Of a DNA stretch of 64,000 nucleotides, positions 61,923-64,000 are shown piece after piece. The stretch lies in contig WAEK01000003.1 in assembly GCA_011634665.1 (NCBI GenBank), positions 1,492,001 through 1,556,000 on the forward strand, read 5' to 3'. Position 1 is the stretch's first letter. Every line of letters starts with the position of its first letter. Source of the DNA: Mortierella sp. BCC40632. Lineage: Eukaryota; Mortierellomycota; Mortierellomycetes; Mortierellales; Mortierellaceae. Below the pieces are notes generated by a model that had not been told where the DNA came from, made no database searches, and worked only from the letters and a program-made list of their open reading frames with translations. The position numbers were made by a program, and so were the translations under genes.

Positions 61923-62117
61923 CTAGTTTATTTATTAGCACTCCATGCATAAGTGCAAAAGTCTCCTCAACGTCCATTCACCTAAATTAACCAAACCGGT
62001 TAATAACCGGTTAACCATAGTAGCCGCCGGTGTCTTTATGAGAGCATACAGTTAGCCGGTTAAACTTCTGTTGGTCTGACCGTGGTTAACCAGTCATAGG
62101 TTCAGATCACTAGTTTA
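61921..62117. repeat. Palindrome-rich segment between 10-bp direct repeats
   Basis: CACTAGTTTA occurs at 61921-61930 and again at 62108-62117. Between them lie several copies of AACCGGTTAA-like palindromes (61995-62100). This looks like a small non-autonomous transposon with its target duplication, but clear terminal inverted repeats were not found. Confidence 0.35.
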
Positions 62118-62700
62118 AACTGCTTTGACGGTTCCCCAAAATGCCAGCAAATGTGAGCTTTCGTTTGTTGACTTTCTGACTGTAATTCGACAAGAGCCAA
62201 TATTCAGGATTGTTGGCTCTATTTAGCCCTACAGAGTTAAGTTTGTGCGGAGCCAGCTTTTCGTCTTTCACCAGAGTCAGTATCTGGATAATTTGGACCT
62301 GAGAAACTGAAGGCAGCTCGTACCTATCAATCAAAGCCTACTCTTCTTACTTTTGGTATGGCCTCAGTCTCTGAGTGGCGCTTGTTGACCTCGATTTTCA
62401 CGTAGTCCGGTAATATTCAGCAGAGTTAAATTATTGTGCACACGTTGATGGTAGCAAGACTCTCGTTTAAAGCCGTCTCTATTGCCTCAAGTAGTGAGCC
62501 TCGAATTGTGCTGACCCATTCACTAGGCAACTCACCCACCGTTGGTTCTGATAATGGCTGTGAAAGCACTACACCTACTATCTTGGATCCCCGTGTTGAA
62601 ACCAAAGCTTGGCCAGACCGCACCCGGACAAAAGAGAGTGATTTTGATAGGAACAACTTTAGTTCCGATTCTCGATATTAATAGAGCCTAATGCTTGGTG
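62118..62700 (-). pseudogene. Possible decayed ORF, unknown family
   Basis: Minus-strand protein-like pieces in different frames: about 62656-62426 (KIVGVVLSQPLSEPTVGELP, then LLEAIETALNESLATINV) and 62334-62110 (ELPSVSQVQIIQILTLVKDE, then NPEYWLLSNYSQKVNKRKLT). Stops and a shift near 62325-62430 separate them. No family is recognised; chance ORFs are possible. Confidence 0.25.
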
Positions 62701-63179
62701 AAATGATGATGGTCTCGCTATGAGCAAGGGATGTCCGTTCATCGAGTCTTGAACATTCAGGTTGAGGTGTCACCTTTGATGGGGTACCCTTGGCGTTGCT
62801 GTCAGTTATTAGTGCTGGCTACGACAGTTCGCACTTGATGGTGTTGGGATAGACATACGGATCTGCTCTTGGTGGAGGGCACTTCAGCCTGGAGACTCTC
62901 TCAGGTCATAGATAGGTGAAGTCTCAGAGCGACTTGATAGGGGTGACTAAGAGACAGTGTTGGTTTTTTCGAGCATAGATTAGAGGGGAAACTGTCGGAT
63001 GACAGATCGGGAGATACCACAGATGGAGATCTTACTTGGGGTGGTGTTGAGTAGAGAGATGTGATCGTCTGAGGTTTGGAAGTCTATTATCCGTGGTTCG
63101 CTGCTATTGCTCTCTTCCGACTCTGACAATGAAACGCGTCTCTAAATCCTATTTCGAAAATGTTTGGTTGAGAAAGGGG
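62701..63179. other. Intergenic, nothing recognised
   Basis: No ORF, repeat or RNA is supported in this stretch. Confidence 0.5.
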
Positions 63180-63600
63180 AGGGGTGGCAGCAATGGTGTG
63201 TCCTATGCTCAAGGGATAAAAAATCTTGGAGTGCGACTGCTCTAATTCTCATTTGTTCCATTCGGCAATGGTTAACGACATTTCACACATGACCAACAGC
63301 TCGGTCTTGTTCAAGTAGCCCTCTCCTAATCACCAAGTATTTGATCCTCTGCACTAGACAAGGAAAAAAAAAAAAAAAAACTGACCCGTTCTCTCCCACA
63401 CACACACACACTTTCTGACTAGAACGAAAGGCTACGGTAGTGACAACCGACAATGGACGACTGTATTTCACTTTTGAATAGCCGTGCTATAGGTTTCTTG
63501 ATGGATCCTTTTTGTTCGACTCTCAGCTTCGAGGAAGGCTATGTGGACCAAGAGGTGCATGCATGTTGACGGTTGAGCCCATGCTTGGTCTGTGCAGCAC
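63180..63600 (+). pseudogene. Second orphan first exon and promoter of the F-box/leucine-rich family
   Basis: On the plus strand the conserved ATG lies at 63268 and the frame reads MVNDISHMTNSS, matching the 12-residue micro-exon. The donor is damaged: CGGTCTTG replaces AGGTTTGT, with one base missing. Downstream sequence to 63600 parallels 55800-56160 (minus strand), without the MITE. Confidence 0.6.
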
Positions 63601-63606
63601 ACGCTT

Positions 63607-63832
63607 TCTAGGGATTGGACGAGCCTGCGATAGCAGGCGAAGTCTAATCACTGGTATATTAGTATACGAGAGATGAGAGTAAAGGTGATACGGTGATACG
63701 GCCGTTGTTTATTGCCTACTGTAGCATGTTTAGAGTTTTTTTTTTTTTTTTTTGCTAGACTATAAGTATATTTTTTTTTTTTTTTTTAAAAGGTGTATCC
63801 AGTGTATTCTTGTCCTTTGGTCGTTTGGTGCT

Positions 63833-63864
<32 letters not shown>

Positions 63865-63962
63865 GGAGCGGGTGGGAGGGTCACCTTTACTCTCATCTCT
63901 CGTATACTAATATACCAGTGATTAGACTTCGCCTGCTATCGCAGGCTCGTCCAATCCCTAGA
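63607..63962. mobile_element. Foldback element with perfect 82-bp terminal inverted repeats
   Basis: Arms 63607-63688 and 63881-63962 are exact reverse complements over 82 bp. Each begins TCTAGGGATTGGACGAGCC from its outer end and finishes AGTAAAGGTGA. The 192-bp centre has three T tracts and no ORF. No target duplication is visible in the flanks. It may be a MITE, a foldback element or an inverted duplication. Confidence 0.75.
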
Positions 63963-64000
63963 GTATACAACGTATACTCGAGATGTTCCTAAAAGGTGAT

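Overview
The window looks like nuclear DNA of an early-diverging fungus, most likely Mucoromycota and probably the Mortierella group. This is an inference. The support is short GT-AG introns, F-box/leucine-rich proteins in several copies, many T, A and CT/GA tracts in intergenic DNA and introns, and conserved fungal single-copy genes. There are no operons, bacterial signals or CRISPR arrays.

Layout. 1-6703 holds two head-to-tail plus-strand copies of an F-box/leucine-rich family, the first a pseudogene, with a degenerate unrelated gene on the minus strand between them. 7400-14213 holds three plus-strand genes: a second type of F-box protein, carnitine acetyltransferase and the nucleolar rRNA-processing protein RRP17/NOL12. 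15118-17004 is a secreted-type arylsulfatase (minus), divergent from a large F-box/LRR protein at 19766-22396. 23219-29975 is a six-exon minus-strand gene for a protein with an RRM followed by a YTH domain (an m6A-RNA reader type). 33577-37347 is casein kinase 1 (minus), whose first intron is 2.1 kb of purine-rich repeats. It diverges across 4.5 kb from RRP5 (41823-48038), a 1771-residue pre-rRNA processing factor.

From 48 kb to the end the character changes to accessory, repeat-rich DNA. It holds relics of the first F-box family, three minisatellites, a glutamine/proline-rich gene with two long overlapping frames, an apparently intact F-box family gene (56976-60114), a 175-bp hAT-like MITE with an empty-site comparison inside the window, and a 356-bp element bounded by perfect 82-bp inverted repeats.

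How the genes relate. RRP17, RRP5 and the YTH protein all act on RNA (rRNA maturation or mRNA fate). CAT is acetyl-carnitine metabolism, and the sulfatase is probably extracellular or vacuolar sulfate scavenging. The F-box proteins are probable substrate adaptors of SCF ubiquitin ligases. One F-box family is clearly undergoing local duplication and decay. Exon boundaries were placed by hand from GT-AG sites, reading phase and family alignment. No transcript data or database search was available.
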